A DNA stretch of 64,000 bases from Diospyros lotus (lineage: Eukaryota > Streptophyta > Magnoliopsida > Ericales > Ebenaceae): the NCBI RefSeq assembly GCF_014633365.1, contig NC_068352.1, forward strand, positions 27,871,310-27,935,309, read 5' to 3'. Position 1 is the first letter of the stretch; the number at the start of each line of letters is the position of its first letter. The notes beneath the pieces are model-generated. The model was not told the origin of the DNA and ran no database searches. It was given only the letters and a program-made list of their open reading frames with translations. Shown in pieces: positions 1 to 12,300 of the stretch. The position numbers were made by a program, and so were the translations under genes.

Positions 1-1269
1 ATGAAAATGAATCCTAATAAATAATGCTAAATCATATGAGGAAAATACCATTAGCTCATGTGAGGATGAAATCTTGAAATGTCTAAGTGTGCATGAGGAT
101 CATAATGAGAACATTTCTAATAATGAAGCATGTCGATATGTTTACTTGAAAACCCTCATGAGCACTGCATGGTATTATTATTTATGGTATGGAAATGAAT
201 CTCAATGAATGATGTCAAATCATATGATGAAAATATCATTGGCTCATGTGAGGAGATAATCTTGAAATGGCTAAATGTGCATGATGATTATGAGGAAAAC
301 ATTGCTAATAATGTAGCATGTTTGATATGCTTACTTGAAACCTATATGAGCATTGCATGGTATTATTATTTGCGCACTTATTATTTTACGCGGCGGTTAC
401 GTACTGCGGGTTGAGAAAAAAGATATCCTAAAGAGCGCCTGACGCGGAAAAGGTGGCCATAGACTCGGTCGGCGATGCTCAAGCCAAATGAATGGCTAAA
501 TGATTTTTCTATGTATATGTATGCATGCATGTGAATGAAAGGCCTTGAGGGCCGATATGCTGCATGGAAAATTATATATTCATGAGAAATAAAATGATGC
601 ATAAAATGCATAATGACCATGACAAGGGAATTAGCATAATGAATGAGAAATGAAATGATGCATGAATTGCATAATGCTAATGGCATGGAAATGATCGTAA
701 TGATTGAGAAATGAAATTATGCATGAAATGCATAATGACAATGGCATGGGAATGATAATAATAATGGGATTTAATAGGAAATGTTACTCGTACTTGGGAA
801 GTCGGGTCTAATCCATTTTGGTTTATCCATGCCTTGACTCTATTGTCCTTATTGTTGTAATATGTATACTTACTGAGCCTTGTGGCTCACCTTGCTTATT
901 CTTGTCATTCCAGGTAAGGGATAAGCTATTGCTAAGGGCGAGTCCAATGAGGCTAGAGCCCGGGTTTAGTTGTGTACAGGGATGTCCCAGCCTCAAGATC
1001 TATGGGTGTAATGTTGAGGGCAGGAAGTAGAGGGTTCAAATTGTTGTTAGAACCTTAGTGCCCTTTATTTGAAAAATGTATGGGCGGTAAGCCCAAGATG
1101 ATAATGTAAAGGGTATGTAATATTTATTTTGAGCTCCTATTGATAGTGAGCAAGTAAAAAAAAAAAAAAAAGAAGTTAATATGGTGTTTATTGTTCTTGC
1201 ATCCATTTTGTGACGATCTCCTTTCAGATTTCCTATGTTAGCGGGATGATCCGAGAAAGGGCCGCTACA
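1..1269 (+). repeat. 3' part of a long LTR (copy 1), probable Ty3/gypsy type solo LTR
   Basis: The stretch from about 360 to 1269 aligns by eye with 58200-59329, the 3' part of a complete solo LTR later in the window. Shared landmarks are the 'aaagagcgcctga' block, 'gagccttgtggctcac', 'gtcattccag', 'gtgtacagggatgtc', 'gggcggtaagcccaagatgat' and 'gatagtgagcaa'. It ends in GCCGCTACA, the kind of 3' terminus expected of an LTR beginning TGTAAC. The 5' end lies outside the window. No reverse transcriptase or gag coding is present. Assignment to Ty3/gypsy is an inference from the TGTAAC...ACA termini and LTR length, not from protein domains. Confidence 0.6.
20..375 (+). repeat. Two-unit tandem repeat, period 188 bp, inside the LTR
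   Basis: The segment around 32-195 recurs at 220-383 with a constant offset of 188 bp. Examples: 'tcatatga' at 32 and 220, and 'gcatggtattattatt' at 167 and 355. The units differ at scattered positions and by small indels, so the duplication is not recent. The third LTR copy (around 58130-58210) shows one recognisable version of this segment. Confidence 0.7.
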
Positions 1270-1289
1270 ATTGTGGTGTCTCATTAATG

Positions 1290-3191
1290 GTTTTGTTGGG
1301 GCTTATTTATCCCATATTTTATTCATGAAATGACATTGTGGGTTAAGAAGTTAGAATAAGAGTTTTTGGGCGATTGGTGTCTATTTTGTGCGTTTTCAAT
1401 GGGTTTCTAGCAACTTTTCTTTGTTCTCGGTCAAGTCGACTCGTCTGGGAGATTAAGTTAACTTGGCCGCAACTTAACTGTATTGTGCATATTTTGCTTT
1501 TTTTGTCATAACTTTTGATGTAGAAGTCGAAATTACGATCTGTTTGAAGCATCATAAACTAGACTTCGAGGGCTTTGATTTGATATATAATATCATATAT
1601 TTTAGTTATGATTTGAATTAGTTAAGGCTTTTCTTAATCCAAATCAAGTAAGATTGTTAAAATAAATTATTTTTAAATGCTTCATTTGATATCTCTCAAT
1701 CTTCTAAAATGATAAGATGTGTTTGAAAATATATATATATATATATAAATTCATGGGATTCATGAGTTAAAAATATAATTGACTTACATGAGAAACTATA
1801 ATAATAATAATTGAGAGGTTGTTAAGAAATGTTCTTGGTTGGTATGTCCATGAAGTCTCATGGGTGATGCATGGCTAGCATTATATAGATAATTGTCCTT
1901 AAATAACGGGGTTGCCATAAATGGATGTGAATGAAGTCATATGCATGATCATGATGTGATGTGGCCTGGAATCCTAATGGGTGATTTTAGGCTTGTTATT
2001 GTGAAGTTGTGAGGATGCTTGAATGTGTATGCATATGTATCTATATATATATATATATATATTGTCTTAGCGCACCTATTATTTTTTGCAAAAGAGAGAA
2101 AGTGGATGTCCCCAAGGCATGCCATAGCAAAAAAGGTGGTTCGTTCGCAAGAAAAAAATGAGGATATCTTACCAAGGCGACTCGCCTACATTTGTTTTGT
2201 ATATGGATCGTGTATTTTCTTATGCTATAAGGTATGTTGATAAAGTGCATTGCACTATGGCATCAAATGTGTGAATGTTACTCGTTGTAGTTGTGTTTGG
2301 AGTTGTGTCGCATTGCATTGCGTAAATATATTGCAAAAGGCGATATATTCGCAGAAGGCGGTGTATTCGCATTATTTTTGTACTATAAGCTATGTTGATA
2401 AAATGACTTTGTGCTATGGTCTAAGGGGGTGAATGTTATTTCCCATGGTAAAGTGTGTGAATTTTTTGTAAGAAAAGAAAGCATGGCATATATAAATTGA
2501 ATCATGGTTAATAAAAAAGGCATGGATTGATGTGTCATTTATGTTTGATGCTCGGGGTAAGTCTTGTCATATCTAGTTTTCATTATTTTTATACACTTGT
2601 CGAGCCTTATGGCTCACTTTGGAAAATGTATTTTGATGAAATATAATGAACTATAATTTCTTGAGAAATGATGTTGTCAAGTGTGGAAGGCATGAACTCA
2701 ATTAAGGTTTAGTGGTTAGGTAGTGAGTTTTCCCTTGCCTCTTTGTTATTTATGGCTTTGTATATTGATCTTGTCATAATTTTTCTTTGATATATGTTTG
2801 CTAAGCCTTGTGACTCACGATTGTTTTTTTTTTTTTTTGTCATTTCAGAGTAAAAGGAAAATAATTATTTTGAGTCGAATTCTGATTAGATGTGTACAGA
2901 GATGTCTTGGCCTCAAAAATCCGTGAGTATAGATTGGAGGGCATGAATAAAGGGTTCATAATATATTTAAAATTTTAGTGCCCTTGTATATTTTAAAAAG
3001 TATAGGTTGTAAACTCGAATTTAATGTAAAGAATATTGTATAATATGTTAGAGCTCATATTGATAGTGAGCAAATATGAAAATAAAAATAAAAATTTATT
3101 TTATAAATTTTAAGTGAGTTTCTATTTATATCCATGTTGAATGAATTTTTTTTAAACTTTCTATACTAACGAATAATTCAGGAGCACGACA
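1290..3191 (+). repeat. Second copy of the same LTR family, 5'-truncated
   Basis: Starting about 20 bp after copy 1 ends, the sequence again resembles the LTR at 56133-59329, but enters at the equivalent of about 57320. Shared blocks include 'tcaagtcgactcg', 'cataacttttga', 'gatatataat.tcatatattttag', two 'agcctt.tg.ctcac' motifs, 'agatgtgtacagagatgtc' and 'ttgatagtgagcaaat'. The 3' end is near 3191 (GAGCACGACA). The head-to-tail joining of a nearly complete copy and a truncated copy suggests recombination or insertion followed by deletion. No coding domain is seen. Confidence 0.6.
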
Positions 3192-5850
3192 ATACAACAA
3201 TTCTCGCTTCCATCACTGCAACTATGGATAATACATTTAACCCTCCCCCTTCTATATATAATAATAATAATAATAATAATATGAGTGATGGCCAAGGTCC
3301 TCCTCCGCAATGGAGATGTGGTGTTGGTGTTTCCAATAGGACTTGACGTTGAAGATGAAATTCTGGGCAAGGCATTCCAAGCGGACAACAAGAGCATACT
3401 AGACTAGACTAGACTAGACTAGACTAGTGGATCATCAGCTCCAATCAAACTTTCTACCCAACTATAAGACCTTCAACAATTCATCTCTCTGTCACACTAC
3501 AAATTCTAGTACTCTTTGTTCTATGTTCATTCTTTTTTGCTAATAATAAATAGAAAATTTTAATGTGTTATATAAGGGTGATAATTTCACGTCGATGTGC
3601 ACAAAAATTACTTACTCCAAGAATGGTGATTAGAAATGGTCATGACTCAATAGCTTCTAGAACCTTCTCTTGTAAATATCTATCTTCCATGTAATTATCT
3701 TACCTTCTCTTGTAATTATATATATATATATATATTGGTGAATGTTGTTGGGGCTTTCATCTATATTGTTTTGGGTTGATTTTTGTGTGTATTTCTTTGT
3801 TGATTATTGATAAATATCTCGCTTTCTTTCAATAAAAAATCTGTACTGTTTTTTTTTTTTTTAGTGTATTGTCCATATCATATTTTGAAGAATATTTTTT
3901 TTTTATTTTTGAAAAAATATCAAGAATAGTGGATTTTAGCTAGATTTTGTCGTTTAGGGTTCCGAATAGAAAATTTGTTCTTTCTAATTCTTGTTTTAAA
4001 TATTTGAGCAAAATATGCCATTAGATAAGTCTTAATTAAAAAATAAAAACATTCCTTTACTTTTAGAAATTACAATGAACACCCTTTTTGTTAAAAAATA
4101 AAATAAAAAAATTTCACATAATATCTTGAGGTATAATATTATATTATAATTCCCTCTTACCATTAGTTAACCACGGTTAAATTTTTTAAATAACCAAAAT
4201 ACCCTTATAACATAATTTTTTTCCCTTTATCTCTTGTTTTCCAATTTTTCTCCCTTTTCTAATTCTATGTCATTTCCTATGGCTATTTGTGGTAGAGAAG
4301 ATCTGTTGTATTGGTTAAGATGCAAAATGGAGATGGATGAGGTTGATGGATGGATGGAGATGATGGGATGAGGCAATGACAGTGGCTAGTAGAGATGTAC
4401 AGAGGTAATGGTTGTTGATTGGTGGCTGGTAAAGTGCTCTCTTCACAATGTTGTCCAACAACTTACTATATATTTGAGAGTCATAATGGTTACAATAGCG
4501 GTTAATGGTAGAGAAATAGAAAAAAGAAAAAAGAAAAAAGAAATAAAGAAATATAGGGTTATGATGGTGGTGAACGACACAAAATAGGAAAGTATAGAGA
4601 TAAAATAGTAATAATGGTGATGGTAATGGCTCCAACACTAAACAAAGAAATAGAGTAGGATAATATGAAGATCTTATAATGGTGATAAATGGTGACAATA
4701 GGTTTGTGGCAAACAAAAAAAAGAAAGAGAGAAAGTGGTGGCAATGGCAAAGAAATGAAAAGATTGGGTAATGGGTTTGTGGTGGCATTGATAAATAGAG
4801 AAAAAGAAAAAAAAATGAAAGTAATAATCAATCGACAAGCAACACAAGTCACCTGCTAAGTAAAGGTGGGGCACCGACCCATTACCATCTTTAACTATAC
4901 CCTTTTATCTCCATGTTGACATTATCTTCATTTCTTCATTTCCCTCGATTTAGTTATTTGTCACTATCACAACTCTATCTTTATTTCTTTCTTTACTTCT
5001 TTACTATTGGCAATTGTCATAACCATCATTATCCCTCTCTTATTCGATTTACTTGTTTTCTCTCTAGTGAGTCCATCGCTCTCGATACCTTTCAATCTCT
5101 TTTAATTATTTGGTCTTGATTATTTCTGTCACAATGTTTGATGCCTTATATGAGATTTCTCCTCTTTCTCTCTCTAGCAGTGGTCATCGGTTGTTGGCAA
5201 CCACTAGTGTTTTTTTTTTTTTCTTCTAAAATTAGGGGAGATACAAGAAATAATGAAGGAAAAGACAGTCATTTAGTTTTTTTTTTTTTTTTTTAACAAC
5301 AATGGTAGTTAAAATTATTTCTTAAACATTAAGATATTTCTTGCAATTTTGCTAAATGGGAGGAGTATTCTTTGCAATTTACCCTAAAATAAAATGATCA
5401 TTTAATCTCATCTCTCTAATTACAAAAAATAAATAAAAAAAACACTAAGAATAGCCGGCCACCACAAATGTGTTTTGTTATTTTTTTAATTTTCAATAAT
5501 TAGAGATAAAAGGCAAGACAATAATAGAGAAAAAGAGAAATAAAACGAAAGAAATAGCTAGGTTGAGATCATCGAGTGAAAATGATACAAAAAGAAAGGG
5601 ACAAAAGGAAAGGGACAGAGAAAAGAGAAATAAAAAATAAATGAAAGAAATAAGGAAGGAAAAGTTTGTGATGACGTGTTATGTATTTTTTAAAATTTAA
5701 TAATGATTTATTTATGATAGGAATATAATGTAACCATGTTTTAAATTCCATAGGTACCAAGTATAGTTTTCAAAAATAAAAAAGATAGTTGGCTACACTA
5801 AACCTCACCTACTTAGTGTATTTTACTCTTAAAATTTGTATTCTTAAATG
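3192..5850. other. AT-rich intergenic stretch with simple repeats
   Basis: No protein family was recognised on either strand. It contains an (ATA/AAT)n run near 3259-3280, a perfect AGACT pentanucleotide run at about 3400-3427, a (TA)n run near 3718-3735, several poly-T tracts, and pyrimidine- or purine-biased segments (4500-5100). The open frames here are low-complexity Phe/Leu/Ser-rich translations of pyrimidine-rich DNA and are not credible genes. Confidence 0.5.
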
Positions 5851-6358
5851 AATTATTATGTTAACATTGAAAATATCTATCCGAAGAATAGCTAATAATT
5901 GTAATAATGCCATTGGGGTCATTTTCGAACCACGTATTGTGAGGTTATGGTTTTGCAAAATCCTACTAGAGCATAACCGCCACCTACATTCCATTGTTCA
6001 ATTGGCGCAACCATTAATGCAACCACCAAGTGACCAATATGGAATAGAACTCCAGTTTGTCATTTGGACAGCTCCATTTTTCGTCCAAACAATTCCCAAC
6101 CGTGTCGGAGGCGACCACTTCACCTAATTTTCTGGTAACGTGCCTCACCTGTTCGACAAAAGTCCCCAACCAAATCTTCCACTTCCTAACTCCAGTGTTC
6201 CTTAAATCTCGATATGGAACTGTGCCGCGCGTGTTTCTTTGCCGTTCAGTGATAGATTATTATAACTTTCTTCGGAATGGTAGTCCTTTTTTAGGTGAAT
6301 TTTGTGGCGTTAATTCATAGGAATAGAAGGGCTTGTCATTGAATCATTTGATGTTGTG

Positions 6359-9300
6359 ATGGCTTTGAAGGGTGCTGTGAAGCTGGGTTGTGTTCCTCAA
6401 CTGGGTATATCGGATTTGAGTTTTAGGCCTTCTGGGTTTGTGTGTTATCGGGTTAGAGACAAAGATGGAGTTTGTAGATGGGAGTGGACCCCCCGGGCAA
6501 TACGATCTACAAACGATGATAAAACGCCAAGTTCGGCTGTTGAATTGCAGCGTGTGGTTGATCAGAGCCGAGCCAATGGGTCTGGGAGGTTGGTGAAGGA
6601 ATCAAGCTCTCTTCCAAGTGGGTTCTCTCCTTACAATTTCTTTGTTACATGTTTTCTCGTTCCTGATTGAATATGACCACTTTATTATTGATTGAGGATG
6701 TAAACTGCTATTTCATACAAGAAATATGTTATGTTGATTCACAATTGTTATGGATGAATTACAACATCATTCCTTTGGACAAGACAAAACTAGGAAGAAA
6801 GAAAAGGGCGGTGAAAGAATAGTAAAATAATGTAAACTTGGATGCATGCAATATCGAAAATGTCATTTCTCAATCTATATCTTTTATTTTGGTTAGTGGA
6901 GAACTGGAAATTAGCCATTTTTTTTATCCATTTTTGTCCTCATTGAAATAGGCTGCTTTTGCATTTAAAGATATGCTGGTAGTTCACTGTTATTGGGCTG
7001 AGATTTGGTGCTAGTGCTATGAGCCGTTATTTTGCTGAGTTATACCTGGAAGTAGTGTTTTGTGAGTGATTTACTCCAGAAAAAACTTCCGATGCTTTTG
7101 TGAAGTTGTGAAACTTTGAGCTGCCATGGGTAAAAAAATAGGTTTAAGTTGCAAAACAACCATTTTGAGTGAACATTGCCGAAAGTAAGGTGACCCAGTT
7201 CAATCCTCCCTCATGGTCACACCATTGTTTTAAGTGGTCCAACAGAATGTGTTAGTGTACTAAATAGTAAACTTGCTAGATATGGATGTTCCTTCCACTC
7301 ATTCAGAAATTATTTGATTTACAAGAACTGATGAAAGATTAAGCGAATTTTACTAGTACTACTTGTTATGCTATAAAGAAATCTGGCTTGGGTCTAAGTT
7401 GTTTTCCAAGAAGGATGTCTTTCAATTTGGATGTGTCAGTTAATTAGATTAACTTGCATCTTCTTGACTCTGATCTGACATAATATAGAGTATCAAATAG
7501 TCATTTCTATAGTTCCACCGTGTTCAGTCACATGTTGCAGGTGAAACTTAATATTACAGAATTGTGATGGCAATTGTAGCTATATACATAGACTTACTTG
7601 AACAGAGCAAGAACAAGCATGCAACTGCAAGTTCAACAGGGATTTCGTGTTTTTCTTTCTCTATTGCATGTGCTCATGTATACTCATATCTGCTGCTGGA
7701 TATGGATCGATGAGGGGCAGATTCCTCCTGCTTTGTACTTCATATAAAAAAGGAGATTCAGTTGTATACATATGGGCCTCACACTGAATATGTCTTCATC
7801 TACGTCTACTGAATTGAGTTGCTTGCTAATCACTTTCATTTACAAATAATATATATCCTGCCCATGTGTGATACTTGTTTTATTTTGCACATTCTTGCAG
7901 GACTGGAATTTTTTTATGCTTTTTAGTCCTTTGTGAAGGAGCTTCTTTTTGGGATGGGAGTAGTTTGGGTTTGACACAATAGGATGCTGATGTTAATTCC
8001 TGACTCTTAACATTTGCTGGGCTGTAATTATCCTTGATAACAACCATGTGGAGCTGCTTTCCTGACGTTCCTGTGGCTCTATCCAGGCCACAGTGTCATC
8101 AGGATGGAAACTAGATTACAATAGTACAAAAGTAGGCTGGGGATATTATCCACTGCCGGTCCCAAGCCCGGATAAAGGAGGAGGGTTGCGTTAGATAGTC
8201 GACAACCAGCGTAAAATCTAGTCGAATCCAAATATGAATTTTAGACAAACTATCTGTTGGGATGTAACCCACATAGAAGTCTGGAATTAATGTAGCCAAC
8301 TCCACATAGTGGGATAACGACTAGATATGTTGTTGTTGTTCAACTTTCTATATTGACAAGGTGGATCAGAAGTATTTTATATTACCATTTAATTGCAATT
8401 TGTAACTGAGTCTATGACTTTTAGTTGAAGCATATCAGTCTTGCAGCTTGTCAGTTCATGTCAGAGTATTGCTTGTCATTTTCGCTGGAAGAAGTATTGG
8501 AGGTAACAATCATCAGGCACTTACCCATTATTAAGCCACAGTAGTCAGGGCCTTCTTGCATATGTCTTGGCAGTTTACAGGAAGTATGGACTTTCCAGTG
8601 ATTGATCGAAAGTGTTGTTTTGGGGTTTTATTTTTTAGTATTATTTCACTTCAAGTTAGAATAACAATTTATGTAGAAACTATAGCTTTATGGCCATAAA
8701 GTACATGTTTATATTTACATCCTTCTTCAGTCTTAAAGTTAACTACCTTCTATTCCAGTTCCATCTCATATCCCACCCTTTAACAATTTACATTCTCTTT
8801 GTAATTGTTTGAATCACTTCTATGAAGATTTGCTCCTGATAAGCTGTCTTTTGCATCTTTTGTTGACTCATTTTGTTTAAGAAGACCTATCTTTTTTGAA
8901 TTTCATTATTTCAATATCTTCAATTGCAGGACCATTATCGATAACTGATGTTACTTATTCTCCAAATGATGGCAAAAAGGTGCGGATATCATATAAGGTA
9001 CTATGCTTGAATTGGGATTGCTCATGGCTATGCATATCAAAATCTGTGAAGGTCATAAAGGAAATAGTCTTCTTGTGATTAATGATTATGTTTTCTTCAT
9101 ACTGTTACAATTAATGATGCAGGGGGTACCAGGTGCCTACAGCGAGGATGCTGCACTCAAAGCCTACCCTCAATGTGAAACTGTTCCTTGTGATGAGTTT
9201 GAAGATGCATTCAAGGTTGGTTATGGTGTTTGTACATCCTGTTGGTAAACATAGGACGTTCTATGTATTAGTATCAACTTTTTTTTTTCCTCAAATTGTA

Positions 9301-12300
9301 TTAGGCTAGAATCTATTTTCTTTTTGTTGATGGACCTGCTATTCGGTCTGAGAAATGACTCCATACAATGTAATAAACTCCCTTTTTGGTACTCTATTAC
9401 TTTTGAAATATGGATTCTCCAGTTCATGTTCTTGGCAAAAAAATGGAACTGGTTGGTTCTAATTGTGTCCAAAGACTCCTACTCCTAATTTTTACTAATA
9501 TAGTGATCTTTACTTTTGGATGTATTTTGCAGGCTGTTGAACTTTGGTTGACTGAAAAAGCTGTTCTTCCAATTGAGAATTCTTTAGGTGGAAGCATCCA
9601 TCGGAACTATGATCTGCTTCTCCGTCACAGGCTGCACATAGTGGGTGAGGTTCAGTTGGCAGTTAACCTGTGTCTTCTAGCACTGCCAGGTGTTGGAACA
9701 GAACAATTAAAACGTGTTCTTAGCCATCCACAGGTTAGGATTTATTGCTTTTGCCTTTTGATGCTAAGCTTGAGAGGACTGCTTATCTGAATTAATTAAT
9801 CATGTAATTATTACAATAAGATAGACTTGGCGTATGCCAGACTCATTATTGATGTTCAACTGTTCATCAATCTGGGGCATCATAATCACTGTCCTTCCCT
9901 TGAGGAGCCTTATTGATCATCTTTATCATATCAAATTGACTATGATTAAGAAGCTGCTGGTATTCTTAATTTTGACATTGGATTAAAGTATAATTGAGGT
10001 AGGATTAGTCTCTTGGGTGGTGGAACTAAGTAGCAGGAATCATGAAGTCAAAATAACTAAGAGGATTCAAAACTTCTGTCCTGTTGTACATTTAAACAAT
10101 TAAACCATGAATTTGTGGAAAACATTTTGTCTAAAAGTTTTTTATTACACAACAACAACATATCCAGCCTTTATCCCATTATGTGGGGTCGGCTACATGA
10201 ATTCTAGACTTCCATATATTTCTGTCTTTTGTCATATCTTCATTTAGATCCATACACTTCATATCAAACTTTAATGTCTCTCCTAAAGTCTTCTTGGGTC
10301 TGCCTCTACCTCTTTTTTTGACTAATTGTTCCATTTCATCAACTCTCCTCACAGGAGCGTCTCTTAGTCTCCTTCTCACATGACCAAACCATCTTAGTCT
10401 AGTCTCTCTCATCTTTTCCTCAATTGACATTACTCCTACCTTATTACGAATAACTTCATTTCTAATTTTATCCTTTCTTGTATGGCTGCATATCCATTTT
10501 AACATCCTCATCTCCGCTACACTCGTCTTTTGCTTATGCTGGTATTTGACTGCCCAACATTCTGAGCCATATAGCAAGACTGGTCTTATAGTTGTCCTAT
10601 AGAATTTTCCTTTCAGTTTTAATGGGATTTTACCATCACATAACACCCCCGATGCATTTCTCCATTTTAGCCAACCTGCCTTAATTCTATGTGCGAGATC
10701 CTCGTGAATTTCTCCATCTTTTTGAATCACTAATCCCAAATATCGAAAATGGTCTTTTCTTTGTAAGATTTGGTCTTCTAATTTTATTATAACATCATCC
10801 ACTCTTGCATTCTTACTAAATTTACATTCCATATATTCTGTTTTCTTTCTATTTAATTTAAATCCCTTAGATTCTAAATTGTTTCTCCACAACTCAAGCT
10901 TAGTGTTCACTCCTTTTTTTGTTTCATCCACCAACACTATGTCGTCTGCAAATAGCATACACCATGACACCTCTGTCTGAATATCTTTAGTGAGTTCATC
11001 CATTACTAGAGCAAATAAGTATGGACTTAGTGCAGAACCTTGATGCAGTCCTATTGTAGTTGTAAACGGTTCAGTATCCCCTCCACATATTCTGACCCTT
11101 ATTTCTACACTATGATACATGTCCTTAAGGGCTTGTATATAGGCTATTCTAACTCCTTTCTTCTCTAAAACCCTCCATAATACTTCTCTAAGGACCCTAT
11201 CATAGGCCTTTTCTAGATTTATAAACACCATATATAGATCCTTCTGATGATCCCGATACCTTTCCATTAGGCGCCTCAGTAGGTATATAGCTTCCATTGT
11301 TGACCTACCAGGCATGAAACCAAACTAATTTTCCGAGACATTTGTTTCTTTTCTGAGCCTCTGCTCTATTACTCTCTCTCAGAGTTTCATGGTATGGCTC
11401 ATTAACTTAATTCGTCTGTAATTTTCACAGTTTTGAACATCTCCTTTTTTCTTGTATATAGGAACCAAAGTACTCTTCCTCCACTCATCTGGCATATTTT
11501 TTGATTTAAAATCGCGTTAAATAATTGCGTTAGCCAGGAGATGCCCTCTTCTCCCATGCATTTCCATGCTTCTATTGGTATATTATCTGGTTCCACTGTC
11601 TTATGATTTTTCATCTTTTTTAATGCTTGCCTTATTTCATTTGAATTTATGCGTCAATAAAATGTATAGCTCACGTTCCCTTCGGAGTTACTAAGATGTC
11701 CCAACCTGACTCTTGTGTTGCCACCATCATTGAATAATTTTGTGAAATACTCCTTCCATCTCTCCTTAATCGCTCCCTCATTCACTAATACAATTTGATT
11801 TTCATCTTTTATGCATTTCACTTGATTTAAATCCCGTGTTTTTCTTTCTCTTGCTTTAGCTAATTTATATATATCCATTTCTCCATCTTTTGTATCAAGT
11901 CGTTTATATAGATTCTCATAAGCTTTTGACCTTGGTTCACTAACAGCTCTTTTTGCTGCCTTTTTTGCTTCTTTATAATTTTTTTGATTTTGTTCATTGT
12001 TACATTGATATACAATCTTATAGCAAGTTTTCTTATTTTTAATTTTCAATTGTATCTCTTCATTCCACCATCAAGACTCCTTAAGGTTAGGGGCTCTACC
12101 ATTGGTCTCTCCAAGGACTACCTTTGCCGTGCTTCTCAAGGCGTTAGCCATTTCTTTTCACATTTGATTTGTCTGTCCTTTTCTATTTCATTCCCTTCTA
12201 CCTCTTAATTTTTCTTTGAAGATTAGTTGTTTCTCCCCTTTTAAATCCCACCACCTGATTCTTGGATTTTGTTTTATGTGATTTTTTCTCTTACAATTTC

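Noticed and set aside
1036..1284. 82-codon minus-strand frame with a Phe run
   Set aside because: It sits inside the LTR and is open because of a poly-A tract. There is no domain.
4315..5119. Several open frames of 60-157 codons on both strands
   Set aside because: They are Phe/Leu/Ser/His-rich translations of pyrimidine-biased DNA with no domain, no splice context and overlapping frames on both strands.
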